From Microbacteriaceae bacterium (GTDB lineage: Bacteria; Actinomycetota; Actinomycetes; Actinomycetales; Microbacteriaceae): a stretch of DNA of 15,983 bases. A program made the translations under genes and the position numbers. The first letter of the stretch is position 1. Every line of letters begins with the position of its first letter. The DNA is taken from the NCBI GenBank assembly GCA_947455385.1, contig CANGNR010000020.1, positions 1-15,983 on the forward strand. The letters are read 5' to 3'. The notes beneath the pieces are model-generated. The model did no database searches. It was not told the origin of the DNA and saw only the letters and a list, made by a program, of their open reading frames with translations. Shown one piece after another: positions 13,561-15,983 of this stretch.

Positions 13561-13607
13561 GCAACGACTCAGGGGTGGGATTCGCATGAATCTCACCCCT
13601 GAGTTGC
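13561..13607 (+). terminator. Large hairpin terminator after the 491-aa gene
   Basis: A 16-bp stem with one G-T wobble (13568-13583 with 13588-13603) has a GCAT loop and is extended by GCAA/TTGC across a 3-nt bulge. Only TTGCTTAAC follows, so the U tract is weak. An in-frame ATG at 13586 sits in the loop, which argues against it as the start of the next gene. Confidence 0.75.
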
Positions 13608-13627
13608 TTAACAGAAAGACACCACGG

Positions 13628-15022
13628 ATGCCTCGCAAGTCAATCATCGGCCTAGCAATCGGCGCACTGCTCGCTGTGACGCTCAACCCGACGGCCGCCA
13701 TCAGCGCGCCAGCCCCGAAGCTGCTCACCGCACCAACGCTGCCAGCGTTGGCGGGCACGGGCACCGTGGTCAAGGCCGTCGCTGGCAAGTGGTCGGCGAG
13801 CGCTTCTAAGAGCTATGCCTGGACGCTCGATGGCAAGGCCGTCGCCCACGCAACCTCGACCTCGTTCAAGGTTGCCGCGAGCCAGCTGGGCAAGATGCTG
13901 CGCGTTGTCGAGACCGCAAAGTTTGCCGGCGGCAAGAAGTTGACCGCCACCTCAAAGCCACTCGCGCTCGGGCGCATCCTTGTTATCGGAAAGCCCGTGA
14001 TCGGCTACACCGATGACACCAACAGCGCACTCAAGGTCACGGCTCTACCGCAGATTCAGCCGGCTGGCGCGATCATTGCCTACCAGTGGCAGCACCCGCC
14101 GTTTGCCGTGCCGACCACCGTCAACGCCGACACCTACCCGCTGGCGACCGCCGACGAAGACAACCAGGTCGGCGTGGAGTTGACCATCACCGCCAAGGGC
14201 TACCTGCCAACCAGGGTCAGTTCTAACGGCATTTCGATTGCAAAGAAGAACCGGGTCTATCAGCAGATCTGGAGTGAAGACTTCAACGGCGCCGCTGGTG
14301 CGAGCTACAACAGCTCGACCTGGGGTTCACAAGAGGGCGACGGCTCGGCCTATCGCAACCGCGGATGGGGCAACAACGAGCGCGAGTGGTACCTAAGCAG
14401 CCTCGCCACCACCGACGGAAATGGCAACCTCACCATCGATGCCAAAACCGACGGCGCGAACGCCTTCAACTGCTACTACAAAGCGCCGTGCGAGTGGATC
14501 AGCTCGAAGCTTCTTACCCAAGACAAGGTGGGCTTCAAGTACGGCCGCATCGAGGCTCGAATCAAGGCATCCGATGGCGCTGGCACCTGGCCGGCATTCT
14601 GGATGCTCGGGTCGGACATCTCGCAGTGGGGCTGGCCAGGCTGCGGCGAGATCGACATCACCGAACTACTGGGCAAAGACCCCAACACCACCTATGGCAC
14701 CCTGCACGGCCCGAACTCGGGTGGCGGCGGCCGCGGCGGCTCGGGCACGGTTGACGGTGGCTTCGCGAACGGCTACCACACCTATGCCATCGACTGGCTT
14801 CCAGACCAGATCACTTGGTATGTAGACGGCGTGGCCTACCACACCGAAAACAAGTACGACGGCGACTGGGTCTTCGACCACGAGTTCTTCATCATCCTGA
14901 ACCTGGCCATGGGCGGCAACTTTCCCGGCCCGGTCGACCCCGTGTTGACCAAGGCACAGATGAGCGTCGACTGGATTCACGTTTCGACCATCAATGGCAT
15001 CGGCGAGGTTATCACTCACTGA
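13628..15022 (+). CDS. Secreted GH16 beta-1,3-glucanase with N-terminal Ig-like tandem
   Basis: The 464-aa product has a signal peptide at about residues 1-27 (TAAISA/PAP). Two small beta-domains follow at about 34-116 and 118-206, each with a central AY-W motif (SYAWTLDG, AYQWQHPP) of the kind seen in actinobacterial surface-protein Ig-like repeats. The GH16 catalytic domain runs from about 210 to 464. The active site GEIDITE is at 340-346 (E341 nucleophile, E346 acid/base). GWGNNEREWYL, GTWPAFWMLG, YGTLHGPNSGG and LNLAMGG are present. A cysteine pair, C282 and C288, lies in NCYYKAPCEW. The ATG at 13628 is preferred because upstream ATGs lie in or before the terminator hairpin; AGAAAG is 9 nt upstream. 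No LacI-type operator precedes it, so it may depend on readthrough from the 491-aa gene or have its own promoter. The Ig-like part may aid wall or substrate binding. Confidence 0.92.
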   Translation: MPRKSIIGLAIGALLAVTLNPTAAISAPAPKLLTAPTLPALAGTGTVVKAVAGKWSASASKSYAWTLDGKAVAHATSTSFKVAASQLGKMLRVVETAKFAGGKKLTATSKPLALGRILVIGKPVIGYTDDTNSALKVTALPQIQPAGAIIAYQWQHPPFAVPTTVNADTYPLATADEDNQVGVELTITAKGYLPTRVSSNGISIAKKNRVYQQIWSEDFNGAAGASYNSSTWGSQEGDGSAYRNRGWGNNEREWYLSSLATTDGNGNLTIDAKTDGANAFNCYYKAPCEWISSKLLTQDKVGFKYGRIEARIKASDGAGTWPAFWMLGSDISQWGWPGCGEIDITELLGKDPNTTYGTLHGPNSGGGGRGGSGTVDGGFANGYHTYAIDWLPDQITWYVDGVAYHTENKYDGDWVFDHEFFIILNLAMGGNFPGPVDPVLTKAQMSVDWIHVSTINGIGEVITH

Positions 15023-15122
15023 AACCTTGGTAAACAGGCCATTTCGGCGCGCCGCGGCATCTCGTTAACTTTCTAAACTGACCTCGTAAGGCCACTTTTG
15101 AAGCTTCACGAGGAGCCCGGGG

Positions 15123-15938
15123 ATGACCGAATACCGCAGCTATGTTGCCATCGGCGACTCACTCTCTGAAGGCCTCGGCGACTTCGAATTTGAGATCAAA
15201 CGCGAACGGGCCGGCTGGACGGATCGCCTTGCTGCTCTGCTGGCCAAACAGGCAGAAACGAACGGCCACGAGTTTCACTACGCGAATCTGGCCATCCGTG
15301 GCAGCAAGTTGCCCGACATCATGAGCAGCCAACTCGAGGCCGCGCTGAGTCTAAAACCCGACCTCGTGACCGTTATGGCCGGCGCCAACGACCTCATGAA
15401 GAGCTACAAAAAGTACCCCGAGCTGCAGAGTCAGCTGGCCGACGGCGTTAAAAAACTCCAGGATGCAGGTTGCGTGGTGCTTGTGGCCAATACGCTCAAC
15501 CCCCTGCACCTGCGAGTCTTCAGGGCGATGGCAGTGCGGGCAGAAGTGATGACCAGGCTGATCGAAGACACCGCCGCTGCCCTGGGTGCGCCGGTGCTAG
15601 ACGTATTCAGAATCGACTCGCTCAAAGAACTGTGCTTCTGGGCAGAAGACATGGTGCACTTCTCGGGGCACGGTCACGCTCGCGTTGCCAATCGAGCCGC
15701 TGAGGCTTTAAACCTCGACTATCGGCACCTAGAGCACGAGGAATCAGAGATGAGCGCCCCGGCTCGAGGGTTGTATGCAACCATCCGATGGTTTGTGGTG
15801 CACGTGCTGCCTTTCTTTAGCCGCAAGATACGGCGCGTATCAAGTGGCGACGGCATTGAGCCGAAGTATCCGGAGCTGGTTCCGTTTGAAGCCGAGGCGG
15901 GAGACTTTAGGCTCTTGCGTCACGAGCTCGTTTCTTGA
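15123..15938 (+). CDS. SGNH/GDSL-family hydrolase
   Basis: The 271-aa product is a predicted esterase or lipase of the SGNH superfamily. Block I is AIGDSLSEG with S13 as nucleophile; block II is NLAIRGS (G60); block III is GANDLMKS with N89; block V is DMVHFSGHGH with D176 and H179 completing the triad. There is no signal peptide. The C-terminus (about 215-260) has a hydrophobic or amphipathic stretch, LYATIRWFVVHVLPFF, then basic SRKIRR and SSGDGIEPKYPELVP. As I recall it, this tail is typical of a widespread actinobacterial SGNH group of unknown substrate. The start is firm: GAGGAG lies 7 nt before the ATG. It follows the GH16 gene by 100 nt with no operator and no clear terminator between. 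It is more likely a general neighbour than part of glucan use, though removal of acyl groups cannot be excluded. Confidence 0.9.
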   Translation: MTEYRSYVAIGDSLSEGLGDFEFEIKRERAGWTDRLAALLAKQAETNGHEFHYANLAIRGSKLPDIMSSQLEAALSLKPDLVTVMAGANDLMKSYKKYPELQSQLADGVKKLQDAGCVVLVANTLNPLHLRVFRAMAVRAEVMTRLIEDTAAALGAPVLDVFRIDSLKELCFWAEDMVHFSGHGHARVANRAAEALNLDYRHLEHEESEMSAPARGLYATIRWFVVHVLPFFSRKIRRVSSGDGIEPKYPELVPFEAEAGDFRLLRHELVS

Positions 15939-15958
15939 GCCAATTTCTGAGCAGTTCT

Positions 15959-15969
15959 AAAGGAAGAGG
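15959..15969 (+). promoter_or_regulatory. Shine-Dalgarno-like tract for a gene starting beyond the right edge
   Basis: AAAGGAAGAGG lies 20 nt past the SGNH stop, and the window ends 14 nt later. It suggests a closely spaced downstream plus-strand gene, but no start codon is visible. Confidence 0.3.
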
Positions 15970-15983
15970 CAAAGACGAAATCA

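Noticed and set aside
13544..13627. Longer N-terminus for the third GH16 protein, from 13544 or the ATG at 13586
   Set aside because: It would place the start before or inside the terminator hairpin and put a hydrophilic tail ahead of the signal peptide. The ATG at 13628 begins a normal signal peptide.
15020..15058. TGAAACCTTGGTAA and the palindromes CGGCGCGCCG and GCCGCGGC after the third GH16 as an operator or terminator
   Set aside because: The first has only the left operator arm and overlaps the stop codon. The palindromes have no loop or U tract and fit chance in GC-rich DNA.
1..15983. Mobile element, phage, toxin-antitoxin, defence system, CRISPR or tRNA content
   Set aside because: No transposase, integrase, terminal repeats, regular spaced repeats or tRNA-like cloverleaf was seen. 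The gene order and shared operators look like a settled metabolic locus.

Overview
The window looks like a piece of an actinobacterial chromosome, probably a small planktonic Microbacteriaceae-type bacterium. This is inferred from moderately high GC, GTG as well as ATG starts, a PhoP-type PHO box, and a C-terminal signature on the last gene that is typical of an actinobacterial SGNH hydrolase family. No 16S rRNA or other marker is present, so the taxonomy is a guess.

Most of the window (about 1.8-15.0 kb) is a polysaccharide-utilisation locus that fits laminarin or another beta-1,3-glucan. It has three GH16 glucanases carrying the GEIDI(F/L/T)E-type active site: two are secreted and one lacks a signal peptide. 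It also has a cytoplasmic GH1 beta-glucosidase, a LacI-family regulator, a complete sugar ABC importer without its ATPase (binding protein plus two permeases), and two large secreted proteins of an unrecognised repeat family (604 and 491 aa). A plausible flow is: secreted GH16 enzymes cut the glucan outside; the repeat proteins bind or present it at the surface; the importer takes up oligosaccharides; the cytoplasmic GH16 and GH1 finish them to glucose. The ATPase would be a shared one encoded elsewhere.

The locus is tied together by seven copies of a LacI-type operator, TGAAACCG(A/C)TTTCA or one-to-two-base variants. They lie upstream of the 604-aa gene, the GH1-lacI operon, the cytoplasmic GH16, the secreted GH16, the ABC operon, and (as an abutting tandem pair) the 491-aa gene. 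The two repeat-protein genes also share an exact 16-nt element, GTGTGTGCGCACTCCG, in their 5' leaders.

Left flank: a partial secreted or membrane-anchored protein of unknown function (1-320, minus) with a near-perfect 22-bp palindrome just upstream, then a stand-alone PstS-type phosphate-binding protein (minus) behind a clear PHO-box-like direct repeat. Right flank: an SGNH/GDSL hydrolase (plus) that is probably a neighbour rather than part of the system. Intrinsic terminators or strong hairpins separate most units. No rRNA, tRNA, CRISPR array, insertion sequence or phage gene was seen, and there is no gene-free gap over 300 nt.
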